NCBI RefSeq assembly: GCF_000385375.1
Contig: NZ_ARVV01000001.1
Span: forward strand, 3,348,001 to 3,412,000
Length of the DNA: 64,000 nt
DNA from: Methyloversatilis discipulorum
GTDB lineage: Bacteria > Pseudomonadota > Gammaproteobacteria > Burkholderiales > Rhodocyclaceae
Reading direction: 5' to 3'
Shown here: one piece after another, positions 7,479 to 17,477 of the stretch
Numbering within the stretch: the first letter of the stretch is position 1
Layout of the letters: every line of letters begins with the position of its first letter
Translations under genes and position numbers: made by a program
Notes under the pieces: generated by a model
Database searches by the model: none
The model's input: only the letters and a program-made list of their open reading frames with translations
Told to the model about the DNA's origin: nothing

Positions 7479-9825
7479 ACCGATTGTGCCAGTAGCGCGC
7501 GTCCTGCTCGCGGCTGCGTTCGATCGCGATGCCCGCCGCCGTGAAGCGGTAGCGCACCGCACCGTCGTGATCGCTGCGCCGCTGGGTCGCGCCAGAGGCC
7601 TCGTAGCGCGCAGCGACAGCCGGGTGCGGGTGATTGAAGCGGTTGCGGTAGCCGACCGCATGCACCACCTCGCGCGCCGCGACCGCATCGACAAAGACCT
7701 GCGTGGAAGAAGTGCGGCTGCCGTGGTGCGGACTGACCAGCAGGTATGCAGCAAGCGGCGCGCCTGCCGCCACCAGCTCGCTTTCTCCGTCGGCCAGCAG
7801 ATCACCGGTGATCAGTGCGCCGCCGTGCACCGACTGCACCCGCAGCACGCATGACAGCGCATTGCTCGAGCGCGCCCCGCGCCTCACCGCACCCGGCGGC
7901 GGGTGCAGCAGTTCGAACAGCACGCCGTCGGCCACCCACCGCTGCCCGGCGGCGCAGTCCTCGGTATCCGGCCGCAGCAGCCGCAGCCCGTCGTGCGCCG
8001 GCACCGACGACAGCACACGTTCGACCGGCATGCCGTCGAGCAGCGAGGCGGCGCCACCCGAATGGTCGCTGTCGGCGTGACTGACCAGCAGCAGGTCGAG
8101 CCGGCGCACGCCGCTGGCGCGCAGATAGGGCAGCAGCAAGCGCTCGCCGGCGTCGGCTTCGGCGCCGTAGCGCGGTCCGGTATCGAACACCAGGTCGTGC
8201 GCCGCCGTCTGCACATGCACCGCCAGCCCCTGCCCGACGTCGAGCACGGTGACCGTCATGTTGCCGGCCAGCGGCCGCGGCGGCGCGAAGAGTAGCAAGG
8301 GCAGCATCAGCGGCAATGCGAGTACGCGCCCGCTCCACCCGGCTGGCGCCAGCGCGCAGGCAGCGCCTGCGACACCGGCCAGCACCGCCCACGGTGGCGG
8401 TGCTGCGCCGTGCCACAGCGCCCAGTCCGGCGTCGTCAGCGTTGCCGCAATGCTCATCAGCACCGATGTCAGCGCATGCGCACAGATGAGCAGCAGGTCG
8501 ACGGGCAGCAGCACCGCCAGCAGGGCCAGCGGCGTGATCAGGCCACTGACCAGCGGTATCGCGAACAGATTGACCAGCGGTGCCAGCAGCGACATGCGGC
8601 CGAACAGCGCCAGCGTCAGCGGCGCCAGCCCGACGGTGATCGCCGCCTGCGCCTGCAGCCAGCGACGCAGCGGATGACGGGCGCCGACGCCGCTGGCTGC
8701 GGCATAGAACAGCACGGCCACCGCACCGAAGGACAGCCAGAAACCGGCGTCGATCACCGCCAGCGGATGCAGCGGCAGCACGACAGCGACCGCCAGCGCC
8801 AGTGCGCGCGACGGCGACGAGAAGCGCCCGGCGAGCAGCGCAAGGCCGGCGGTGGCGAGCATGATCAGCGTGCGCTGCGCCGGAATGCCGAAGCCGGCCA
8901 GCGCACAGTAGGCGGTGGCGGCCAGCAGCCCGGTCAGCACACCCGCCCGCTGCGCCGGACAGCGCAGCGCAAGCAGGGGCACGCGGCGCCAGACCGCAGC
9001 ACACAACCAGCCGGCCAGCGCCGCCACCATGGTTACGTGCAGGCCGGAGATCGACACCAGATGGGTCAGACCGGCGCGCTCGAACAGATCCCACTGGGCC
9101 GGCGGAATGGCGCGCTGGTCGCCGATCGCCAGCGCGATCAGCACCCCCGCCCACGGATGGGTGACGGATACGCCGTCGACCACGCCGAGCGCGCGTTCGA
9201 AGCGCTCGCGTACCGCCTGCCGCGCGCGCTGCACCGCGTAGCCGACGCCCGCCGCCTCGGCCTCCAGCATGCGCGGCACGGCGTCGCCGGAGATACGTAC
9301 ATGACCGGTGGCGCCGATGCCGCGTGCAAACAGCCAGCCTTCGTAATCGAAACCGTGCGGATTCATGTTGCCGTGCGGCCGCTTCAGTCGCACGCGCAGC
9401 TGCCAGCGACTGCCGGCCGGCAACGCGGGGCGCGCCAACGACGCCTGCTCGCCGCGCGCGCCGTACCAGTTCAGCACGATGCGCGCCGGCACACCCGGCG
9501 GCGCCCGCTCGACCTCGAAATCGAAGCGCAGGCCGCGCTCGATGCGCACCGGCAGGCCGGCAACGACGCCGACGATGTCGAGGTCACGTCCTTCGAGCAC
9601 GCTGTCCAGACGCCGGTCGAGCTGCGTCAGCCCCCAGCCGGCCGCCCAGCAGAACGACGCCAGCAGCGCCCCGACGCAGGACAGCGCGCGCCAGCGGCGA
9701 CCGGCGAGCACGCACACCAGCGCCAGCACCGCCAGCGCGCCGAGCTCCGGCAAGTCGGGCAGCCGTTCGAGCCGCGACGCAAGGAAGGCGCCGGCCACCA
9801 GTGACGATGCGAGACGGATGGACAT
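7474..9825 (-). CDS. comEC: ComEC/Rec2 family DNA-uptake channel
   Basis: This 783-residue protein has the full ComEC layout: an N-terminal DUF4131-like region with membrane segments, a central multi-span competence domain (residues about 215-480; HLVSISGLHVTMVAALAGW is the family hallmark), and a C-terminal metallo-beta-lactamase-like domain from about 525 (VLDVGQGLAVHV, HADSDHSGG, SPHHGSRTSS). ComEC forms the inner-membrane pore for single-stranded DNA in natural transformation, and the C-terminal domain is proposed to degrade the non-transported strand. No other competence gene is nearby, which is usual for comEC. It is intact, so transformation is possible but not shown. Confidence 0.93.
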   Translation of the reverse strand: MSIRLASSLVAGAFLASRLERLPDLPELGALAVLALVCVLAGRRWRALSCVGALLASFCWAAGWGLTQLDRRLDSVLEGRDLDIVGVVAGLPVRIERGLRFDFEVERAPPGVPARIVLNWYGARGEQASLARPALPAGSRWQLRVRLKRPHGNMNPHGFDYEGWLFARGIGATGHVRISGDAVPRMLEAEAAGVGYAVQRARQAVRERFERALGVVDGVSVTHPWAGVLIALAIGDQRAIPPAQWDLFERAGLTHLVSISGLHVTMVAALAGWLCAAVWRRVPLLALRCPAQRAGVLTGLLAATAYCALAGFGIPAQRTLIMLATAGLALLAGRFSSPSRALALAVAVVLPLHPLAVIDAGFWLSFGAVAVLFYAAASGVGARHPLRRWLQAQAAITVGLAPLTLALFGRMSLLAPLVNLFAIPLVSGLITPLALLAVLLPVDLLLICAHALTSVLMSIAATLTTPDWALWHGAAPPPWAVLAGVAGAACALAPAGWSGRVLALPLMLPLLLFAPPRPLAGNMTVTVLDVGQGLAVHVQTAAHDLVFDTGPRYGAEADAGERLLLPYLRASGVRRLDLLLVSHADSDHSGGAASLLDGMPVERVLSSVPAHDGLRLLRPDTEDCAAGQRWVADGVLFELLHPPPGAVRRGARSSNALSCVLRVQSVHGGALITGDLLADGESELVAAGAPLAAYLLVSPHHGSRTSSTQVFVDAVAAREVVHAVGYRNRFNHPHPAVAARYEASGATQRRSDHDGAVRYRFTAAGIAIERSREQDARYWHNRF

Positions 9826-9997
9826 TCGTCAATTATCGCTCAACCACCCATATGGCATATATCGATAACACCCTCCGCCACCCGCGGCCGGAACCTCCGC
9901 TCGCGGCGCCGATCCAGAGCAGGCAGGATGCGACGTCGGCCACGCCCCGGCGGCTCGTCTTGACGCTACGCTGTGCATGACGATCCGCTCCCGACCC

Positions 9998-10561
9998 ATG
10001 AAGAAAATCATTCGCAGCTACCTGCCCGACACCGAAAGCCTGCGCCGCAACCGCTGGCTGGCGCCCTTTGCCGATACGCTGGGCCACCCGCGTCTGTGGC
10101 GGCTCAACCGCCACAGCTGTGCCGGCGGCGTTGCCGTCGGCCTGTTCGCCGGACTGATCCCCGGGCCGCTGCAGATACTTGGCGCCGCCGTGCTGTCGGT
10201 GCTGTTGCGGGTGAACCTGCCGCTGGCGATGGTGGTCACCTTCTACAGCAACCCGCTCACCATCGTGCCGCTGTATGCGGTCGCCTGGGCCTACGGCCGG
10301 CTGGTGATGCCGCTGATCGGCCTGCAGATGCCGGAAGGAGCACGCTTCCAGGCGCCGGTCATCCCCGACGGCGCCGGTTTCAGCGGCTGGATACACGCGC
10401 TGGCAGACTGGTTCTTCGCGCTCGGCGAGCCGCTGCTGATCGGTCTGCCGCTGCTGGCGCTGACGCTGGCGGGGCTCGGCTACGTGGCCGTACTCGGCGC
10501 CTGGCGCTGGCATCTGCTCCGCAACTGGCGCCGCCGCGCCGAGCGACGCGGAAAGCCATGA
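9998..10561 (+). CDS. DUF2062 membrane protein
   Basis: I placed the start at the ATG at 9998 (187 residues) because the resulting N-terminus (MKKIIRSYLPDTESL) lines up with the paralogue at 48809-49330; an ATG at 9977 is also possible. The protein has two to three hydrophobic segments and the DUF2062 core: a motif near NRHSCAGGVAVGLFAGLIPGP, then FYSNPLTIVPLY. Members are small inner-membrane proteins of unknown function. The last four bases overlap the next start codon (ATGA), so the two genes are coupled. Confidence 0.85.
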   Translation: MKKIIRSYLPDTESLRRNRWLAPFADTLGHPRLWRLNRHSCAGGVAVGLFAGLIPGPLQILGAAVLSVLLRVNLPLAMVVTFYSNPLTIVPLYAVAWAYGRLVMPLIGLQMPEGARFQAPVIPDGAGFSGWIHALADWFFALGEPLLIGLPLLALTLAGLGYVAVLGAWRWHLLRNWRRRAERRGKP

Positions 10562-10809
10562 CGCTCACACGAGAGAAATTCGCGCTTTACCAGCGCTTCG
10601 AAGGTGAACTCGACGCCCGCACGCGGATGGCGCCCGACACGCGCGCGCTGCTGTCCGACGAGGAGTGGGCACTGATCGACGACCTGCGCATGCAGATCGC
10701 CGTCGTCAGATCGGGACACGCATCGGAAGCGTTCGCGACTACGGTGCAGCAGCGGCTGGACGAGATCGCGGACGCCGACCTGCGCGCTGCGTTGTGGGAC
10801 AGCCGGTAA
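10558..10809 (+). CDS. Small hypothetical protein (83 aa)
   Basis: This 83-residue soluble, charged, probably helical protein starts at an ATG that overlaps the stop of the DUF2062 gene (ATGA). It contains no cysteine and no signal peptide. The stretch LLSDEEWALIDDLRMQI suggests amphipathic helices. I do not recognise the family. Its 3' end faces lolD across a 226-bp gap that contains a REPIN-like doublet. Confidence 0.65.
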   Translation: MTLTREKFALYQRFEGELDARTRMAPDTRALLSDEEWALIDDLRMQIAVVRSGHASEAFATTVQQRLDEIADADLRAALWDSR

Positions 10810-10832
10810 CGTAGCGCCGCGCACCTTCGTCC

Positions 10833-10864
10833 GCCGAGTCGCAGCCAAGGCCGCTCCCACAGGG
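10833..10864. repeat. REPIN-like half element
   Basis: The sequence gtcgcagccaaggccgctcc followed by cacag matches one end of the 90-bp doublet units, with a short GGCC-centred palindrome. It sits 40 bp before the complete copy at 10904-10992 and has lost its partner end. Confidence 0.5.
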
Positions 10865-10903
10865 TTTGCGCTCGAGCAGTGGTCTGAGCCTGGAACAGGG
10901 TTC

Positions 10904-10992
10904 TGTGGGAGGGGTCTTCTGACCCCGACAGCAGCCTGTACCGAAGCCGGCGGACGGCGGCCGCCGTGTCGCGGCCAGGGCTGCTCCGACAG
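10904..10992. repeat. REPIN-like doublet C
   Basis: This 89-bp unit is in the opposite orientation to those at 3048 and 3174. It begins tgtgggaggggtcttctgac, contains cagcagcctgtaccgaagcc (reverse complement of the shared centre) and ends ggctgctccgacag. It occupies the gap between two convergent genes, a typical position for REP-family elements. Confidence 0.65.
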
Positions 10993-11035
10993 GAGGACCG
11001 CTGGCGGTCTTCCCGCGAGGCCGCTGCAGCCCGGG

Positions 11036-11699
<664 letters not shown>

Positions 11700-11707
<8 letters not shown>

Positions 11708-12944
11708 AGCGCAGCGCCTCCGCCGGTTGCACGCGCGAGGCGCGCCAGCTCGGATACAGCGTGGCGACCAGGGTCAGCACGCCGCCGATCAGCGTCACCG
11801 TGACGACATCGCTCATCAGGATTTCCGACGGCAGCTCCGGAATGAAATACACCTCGGACGACCACAGCGACACGCCGACGATCTTCTCGATGGCGGGCAC
11901 CACCACGTCGAGGTTGGCCGCCAGCAGCACGCCGCCGGCCACGCCGAGCAGCAGGCCGAAGCCGCCGATGATGGCGCCCTGCACGACGAACACCGCCATC
12001 ATGCTGGCCGGGCTGGCGCCCAGCGTGCGCAGGATGGCGATGTCGGCCTGCTTGTCGGTCACCACCATGATGAGCATGGACACGATGTTGAAAGCAGCCA
12101 CCGCGACGATGAGCGACAGGATGATGAACATCATGTTCTTCTCGATCGCGATGGCGCGGAAGAAGTTGGCGTGCTGGCGCGTCCAGTCGCCGACCAGCAG
12201 CTCCTGGCCGGACAGCTTGGCGTGCAGTTCGCGCGCCACGCGCGGCGCGTCGAACAGGTCGCCCAGCTTCAGGCGCACGCCGGACACGCGGTCTTCCATC
12301 CGGTACAGCGTCTGCGCGTCCTGCATGTGGATCAGCGCGAGGCTGGCGTCGTATTCGAAATGCCCGGCCTCGAACACGCCGACCACGGTGAACTGCTTCA
12401 GCCGCGGCAGCACCGCGGCCGGCGTCACCAGGCCCTGCGGCGCGATCAGCGTCACCTTGTCGCCCAGCTGCACCTGCAGCGCGCGCGCCAGTTCGAGGCC
12501 CAGCACCACGCCGTAGCCACCGGGCTGCAGATCGGTCAGCTTGCCGGCGCGCATGTGCTGGCTGAAGTCGGCCACGCCGTCCTCGGCCGCCGGCAGCACG
12601 CCGCGCACCATGGCACCGCGCACCGTCTGGTCGAAGGACAGCATGGCCTGTTCGCTCACATAGGGCGCGGCCGCCTTGACCTCGGGGTTCTTCAGCACGG
12701 CGTCGGCCACCTGCTGCCAGTCGGCCAGTTCGTTGTCGTAGCCGGTCACCTGAATGTGCGAGGCGACGCCGAGGATGCGGGTGCGCAACTCCTTCTGGAA
12801 TCCGTTCATCACCGACAGCACGGTGATCAGCGCCGCCACCCCGAGCGCCAGCCCGAAGGTGGAGATCAGGGAAATGAAGGAAATGAAGCCGTTGCGCCGT
12901 TTCGCCCGCACATAGCGCAGGCCGAGCAAGATTTCGTAGTTCAT
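11700..12944 (-). CDS. lolC: Lipoprotein-releasing ABC transporter, permease subunit
   Basis: The protein starts at the ATG at 12944 and has 414 residues. The N-terminus [20 protein letters not shown] followed by a membrane helix is the LolC/LolE hallmark. A large periplasmic domain (about 50-265) is followed by three C-terminal helices typical of the FtsX/MacB permease family. Only one permease gene accompanies lolD, so it may form a homodimer, as in the LolF arrangement of some proteobacteria; whether it should be called LolC, LolE or LolF cannot be decided here. It overlaps lolD by 8 bases and is divergent from the RpfE-like gene. Confidence 0.9.
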
Positions 12945-13076
12945 GGGGTCGGCATGGTACCGGATGGCGCCCGCGCGCCCGCCAGGGATGATGCGGCAGC
13001 GCCGCGTCGGATTCCGCCGACCGGGCAGCGGCCAGTCCCCCGCGCGGCGTGCCGCAAGCCGGGTAAACTCCCGGCC

Positions 13077-14069
13077 ATGTCCCTGCATCTCGTCCTGCCC
13101 GGCCTGCTCTGGCCGTCGACTTCACCGCTGCCGCCCCCCCGCACCCCGGCGCTGTCGCTGCTGCTGGGCCGTGGTCGCCGGACCTCCCGGGCCGCGCGCG
13201 CGCCTGAACACCTGCTGGCCGAGCTGTTCGGCCTCGACGAGCGGGCGCCGCTCGGCGCGCTGCGCTGGGCCGGCACCGGTGAGCCAGCCGACACCCGCTG
13301 CTGGCTGGCGGCCGACGCCACTCACCTGCGCTTCGCGCGCGACGCACTGATGCTGACCGACCGCCCGGACGTCGCGCCGGACGCACAGGAGGCCGCCGCG
13401 CTGGCCGCGTCGTGGAACGCCCACTTCGCCAACGTCGGCTGGCTGCACCTGCCGGCCGGCGGTCACGGCCATCTGTCGCTGCTGGAGCCGCTGGACGTCG
13501 ACACCGTGCCGCCGGGCGCCGCGCTCGGGCGCAAGATCGACGCCTCGATGCCGGCCGGTCGCGACGGCGCGAAGCTGCGCCAGTGGATGAACGAGACGCA
13601 GATGCTGTTCCACGCCCACCCGGTCAACGTCGCACGCGAAGAGGCGGGCCGGCCGGTCATCAACAGCCTGTGGTTCTGGGGCGCCGGCAGCCTGCCGGTA
13701 CGCGCCGACATTCCCTGCATGCAGCTGTGGGCGGACGACCCGCTGGCGCACGGTCTGGCGCACGCCGCCGGCGTGCGGGCGGCGCCGCTGCCGGACAAGA
13801 CCGGCGTCGCACTGCAGGAGGGCAACCTCGTACTGCTGCAGGACGCGCTGGCGCCCGCCCTCTACCTGGACGCCGCGGCCTGGACGCAGGCGGTCGAAGC
13901 GCTCGACCGCGACTGGATAGCGCCGGCACTCGACGCGCTGCGCCGCGGCGACGTGCAGTCGGTCACCGTGCGCCTCAGCGGCGACGAAGCCGCGGTCGCG
14001 GTGACCACCGAACGCCGCGACCTGTGGAAATTCTGGCGCCGCCCGCAGCCCCTGACCCCTGGTCCCTGA
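13077..14069 (+). CDS. RpfE-like / phosphoglycerate mutase-like conserved protein
   Basis: This protein has 330 residues from the ATG at 13077; the frame is open far upstream across lolC but coding there is on the other strand. It begins MSLHLVLPGLLWPS and has no signal peptide or membrane helix. The repeated pattern of Asp, His and Gly-rich turns and the position directly before recJ match the family labelled RpfE or cofactor-independent phosphoglycerate mutase-like in other proteobacteria. Mutase activity is unproven and the canonical metal-binding alkaline-phosphatase motifs are not obvious. The C-terminal residues QPLTPGP are encoded by a C-rich heptamer repeat, which suggests that the end of the gene has been altered by repeat expansion. 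Confidence 0.75.
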   Translation: MSLHLVLPGLLWPSTSPLPPPRTPALSLLLGRGRRTSRAARAPEHLLAELFGLDERAPLGALRWAGTGEPADTRCWLAADATHLRFARDALMLTDRPDVAPDAQEAAALAASWNAHFANVGWLHLPAGGHGHLSLLEPLDVDTVPPGAALGRKIDASMPAGRDGAKLRQWMNETQMLFHAHPVNVAREEAGRPVINSLWFWGAGSLPVRADIPCMQLWADDPLAHGLAHAAGVRAAPLPDKTGVALQEGNLVLLQDALAPALYLDAAAWTQAVEALDRDWIAPALDALRRGDVQSVTVRLSGDEAAVAVTTERRDLWKFWRRPQPLTPGP

Positions 14070-14090
14070 CCCCCAGCCCCTAGCCCCTAA
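14049..14090 (-). repeat. G-rich heptamer array before recJ
   Basis: On the plus strand this is a run of C-rich heptamers (cccctga, cccctgg, tccctga, cccccag, cccctag, cccctaa). It covers the last codons and stop of the RpfE-like gene and ends 7 bases before the recJ start. The minus strand is G-rich and could form a G-quadruplex. The unit is the same degenerate heptamer as at 7442-7478. Confidence 0.6.
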
Positions 14091-14097
14091 AAAGACA

Positions 14098-15789
14098 GTG
14101 ACCCTCATCCTGAACCGCCCCATCCCGGCGCGCAGTTCCGCGCTGCTCGAACAGCAGGGCATCCATCCGCTGCTGGCCCGGCTGTATGCCGCGCGCGGTG
14201 TGCAGGACCGCAGCCAGATCGACTATTCACTGAAGGCGCTGCTGCCGCCGGACGCGCTGACCGGCACCGCAGAAGCGGCGCAGATGCTGGCCGACGCGAT
14301 CGAGGCCGACGCGCGCCTGCTCATCGTCGCCGACTACGACTGCGACGGCGCCACCGCCTGCGCCCTCGGCATCCGTGCGCTGCGGGCGATGGGCGCCAAC
14401 GTGAACTACCTGGTGCCCAACCGCTTCGAGTACGGCTACGGGCTGACGCCGGAAATCGTCGATCTCGCGGCGCACGCCGAGCCGGACATCATCATCACCG
14501 TGGACAACGGCATCGCCAGCGTCGAAGGCGTGGCGCGCGCCAACGAACTGGGCGTATCGGTGCTGGTGACCGACCATCACCTGCCGGGCGACGAACTGCC
14601 GCTGGCCGACGTGATCGTCAACCCGAACCAGCCGGGCTGCGCCTTCCCGAGCAAGGCGATCGCCGGCTGCGGCGTCATGTTCTACGTGATGCTGGCGCTG
14701 CGCGCGGAGCTGCGCCGCCGCGGCGCCTTCGCCGGCCGCGAGGAGCCCAACCTCGGCAACCTGCTCGACCTGGTCGCGCTCGGCACCGTGGCCGATGTGG
14801 TCAAGCTCGACCACAACAACCGCGTACTGGTGACCCAGGGCATGCAGCGCATCCGCGGCGGCAAGCTCACGCCGGGCCTGCGCGCGCTGTTCGCCGCGGC
14901 CGGCCGCGAGCCGGAGCGGGCCACCTCCTTCGATCTCGGCTTCGCCATTGGCCCGCGTCTGAACGCGGCCGGCCGGCTGTCCGACATGTCGCTGGGCATC
15001 GAATGCCTGATCACCGACGATTTCGCGCGCGCGCTGTCACTGGCGCAGCAGCTGGACGCGATGAACCGCGAGCGGCGCGAGATCGAACAGGGCATGCAGG
15101 AAGAGGCGGAAGCCCAGCTGGCCGGCATCGACATCGGCGAGTCGACATCGCTGGCGCTGTTCCACCCGGACTGGCACCAGGGCGTGATCGGCATCGTCGC
15201 CTCGCGCGTCAAGGAACGCGCGCACCGGCCGACCATCGCCTTTGCGCGCGGCAACGAGGGCGAGATCAAGGGCTCCGGCCGCTCGATACCGGGACTGCAC
15301 CTGCGCGACGCGCTCGATCTGGTGTCCAAGCGCGAACCCGGCCTGCTCATCCGCTTCGGAGGCCACGCGATGGCGGCCGGCCTGACCGTGCACGAGCACG
15401 ATTTCGAGCGCTTCCGTGACGCCTTCGAACAGGCGGTCGCCGACATGGTGGAACCTTCGGCGCTGACCCGCACCATAGAAACCGACGGCGCGCTCGAAGC
15501 TTCGCTGATGAACCTGCACGCGGCCACCCTGATGGAAGCCGAAACCTGGGGCCAGGGCTTTCCGCCGCCTGTTTTCGCCGACCGTTTCGAAGTGCGCAAC
15601 CAGCGTCTGCTGAAGGACAAGCACCTGAAACTGTCGCTGGCAAAGGACGGTAACGTGTTCGATGCAATATGGTTCAACCGCGCCGAACCACTGCCCGAAC
15701 GGGTGACCGCCGCCTACCGGCTGGACATCAACGAGTACCAGGGCGTGCGCCGTGTGCAGCTGATGGTGGAACACGCCGAACCGGCCTGA
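14098..15789 (+). CDS. recJ: Single-stranded-DNA-specific exonuclease RecJ
   Basis: This 563-residue protein starts at a GTG at 14098. It carries the DHH-family motifs in order: VADYDCDGATA (about 78-88), ITVDNGIAS, VTDHHLPG, and a DHHA1 domain with RFGGHAMAAGLTV near residue 420. The length matches proteobacterial RecJ (about 570). RecJ is a 5'-to-3' exonuclease on single-stranded DNA used in recombination (RecF pathway), mismatch repair and base-excision repair; two Mn or Mg ions are bound by the Asp and His residues listed. The gene lies 28 bases after the RpfE-like gene, the same linkage as in other proteobacteria. Confidence 0.95.
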   Translation: MTLILNRPIPARSSALLEQQGIHPLLARLYAARGVQDRSQIDYSLKALLPPDALTGTAEAAQMLADAIEADARLLIVADYDCDGATACALGIRALRAMGANVNYLVPNRFEYGYGLTPEIVDLAAHAEPDIIITVDNGIASVEGVARANELGVSVLVTDHHLPGDELPLADVIVNPNQPGCAFPSKAIAGCGVMFYVMLALRAELRRRGAFAGREEPNLGNLLDLVALGTVADVVKLDHNNRVLVTQGMQRIRGGKLTPGLRALFAAAGREPERATSFDLGFAIGPRLNAAGRLSDMSLGIECLITDDFARALSLAQQLDAMNRERREIEQGMQEEAEAQLAGIDIGESTSLALFHPDWHQGVIGIVASRVKERAHRPTIAFARGNEGEIKGSGRSIPGLHLRDALDLVSKREPGLLIRFGGHAMAAGLTVHEHDFERFRDAFEQAVADMVEPSALTRTIETDGALEASLMNLHAATLMEAETWGQGFPPPVFADRFEVRNQRLLKDKHLKLSLAKDGNVFDAIWFNRAEPLPERVTAAYRLDINEYQGVRRVQLMVEHAEPA

Positions 15790-15878
15790 TACGGACGGAG
15801 CGCCGGCGCGACCTTGCCCTGTCAGCGGCGGCGATCTTCCAGCGTTATCGCTGAAGACCTCAACGAAGGACGACGACC

Positions 15879-17222
15879 ATGTCTCACGACCGCTTTTTCC
15901 GCCGCGAAATGAGCCGCCGCGACTTCCTGTGGCTGTCCGGCATCGCCGGCGCCGCAGTGACGCTGCCGCAGCTGTCCGGCTGTGCCACCGACCCGATCAC
16001 CGGCCAGCAGGTGCTGGTCGGCCTGTCGGAGCAGGACGAGATCGGCATCGACCGCAAGCACTCGCCGCAGCAGTTCTCGTCCGACTACGGCGCGGTGCAG
16101 GACGCCGAACTGAACCGCTACGTGAACGACCTCGAACTGTCGCTGGCGAAGCACACGCACCGGCCCGACGTGCCCTACAGCGCGCGCGTCGTGAACGCCA
16201 ACTACATCAACGCCTACACCTTTCCTGGCGGCAGCATGGCGTGCACGCGCGGCATCATGCTGGACATGGACAGCGAGGACGAGCTGGCCGCGCTGCTCGG
16301 CCACGAGACCGGGCACGTGAACGCGCGCCACAGCGCCAAGCAGGCCGGGCGCACGATGATGGCGCAGGTCGGCGCCACGGCGGTCAATGTGGCGGTGGCG
16401 ATGTCCGACTATCGCGGTGCCGCGCCGCTCGCCAACATCGCCACCCAGGTTGGCGCCAGCGCGCTGCTGGCCGGCTACTCGCGCGCCGACGAACGGCAGG
16501 CCGACGCGCTCGGCATGGAATACATGACGCGCGCCGGCTACAACCCGGACGGCATGGTGAATCTGATGGACATGCTGCGCAGCCAGCACAAGGAAAAACC
16601 CAGCCTGCTGCAGACCATGTTCTCATCGCACCCGATGTCGGACGAGCGCTACGCCACCGCCGAGCGCGAGGCGCTGGACACCTACGGCAGCCTGCGCAAC
16701 AAGAAGCTGTCGCGCGAGCGCTACATGGACCACACGGCAGGCCTGCGCAAGCTCGCGCCGGCGATCAAGTCGCAGCAGGAAGGCGAGTCGCTGATGGCGA
16801 AGAAGTCGCTGGACGACGCCGAGACGCGCTTCGCGCAGTCGCTCAAGGTCGCGCCGGACGACTATTGCGGCAACGTGCTGATGGGCAAGTGCCTGCTGGC
16901 GCAGAAGCAGTACGCCGACGCCGACCGCCACTTCGCGCGCGCCGCCGAGGTGTATCCGGGCGAAGGTCAGGCCATGTACCAGCGCGGCGTGTCCAGGCTG
17001 GCACTGGGCCGGGCCCCTGAGGCGCTGGCCGCCTTCAACGCCTACGATCGCGTGCTGCCGGGCAACCCGACCACGCTTTTCCTTAAAGGCGTGGCCTACG
17101 AAACGATGCAGGACAAGCGCGCCGCCAGCCAGCACTACGCCGCCTACATCCGCAGCGGCAGCAAGGACGCACAGGCCAAGTTCGCCTACCAGCGGCTGCA
17201 GGCCTGGGGCGTCGTCAAGTAG
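15879..17222 (+). CDS. M48 family metallopeptidase with TPR tail, probable Tat lipoprotein
   Basis: This 447-residue protein has an N-terminal MSRRDFLWLSGIAG that fits a twin-arginine signal and a lipobox LSGC near residue 37, so it should be an exported lipoprotein. The peptidase domain (about 60-270) holds the zinc site HETGH (His142, Glu143, His146) and a downstream DERQAD motif supplying the third ligand. The C-terminal 140 residues have repeated helical pairs typical of TPR. It resembles BepA/YfgC-type periplasmic peptidases that assist or degrade outer-membrane proteins; that role is inferred. An alternative start is the ATG 10 codons further in. Confidence 0.9.
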   Translation: MSHDRFFRREMSRRDFLWLSGIAGAAVTLPQLSGCATDPITGQQVLVGLSEQDEIGIDRKHSPQQFSSDYGAVQDAELNRYVNDLELSLAKHTHRPDVPYSARVVNANYINAYTFPGGSMACTRGIMLDMDSEDELAALLGHETGHVNARHSAKQAGRTMMAQVGATAVNVAVAMSDYRGAAPLANIATQVGASALLAGYSRADERQADALGMEYMTRAGYNPDGMVNLMDMLRSQHKEKPSLLQTMFSSHPMSDERYATAEREALDTYGSLRNKKLSRERYMDHTAGLRKLAPAIKSQQEGESLMAKKSLDDAETRFAQSLKVAPDDYCGNVLMGKCLLAQKQYADADRHFARAAEVYPGEGQAMYQRGVSRLALGRAPEALAAFNAYDRVLPGNPTTLFLKGVAYETMQDKRAASQHYAAYIRSGSKDAQAKFAYQRLQAWGVVK

Positions 17223-17477
17223 CCCGACGCAGGCAGCGACGAGGATCTGCATACATTTGTGTCGGACACCGGATAAGCGCGGCCAGCCGGTCGCACGCCG
17301 CGGCGCCGCAGGGCGCGGAGCGCCGGAAAAAGGGCATTCCGTCGTCACGCTGCAGTGCGCCTTGTGACGGATTCCCGGCAGGGTTAGCATCGCGCGGCGT
17401 CGTTTTTTGTCCGTTGCCGGCAACCCCCTGCAGCGGACAGTACGAAGCACCCACCACCACGAGGAGGAGCATCAACC

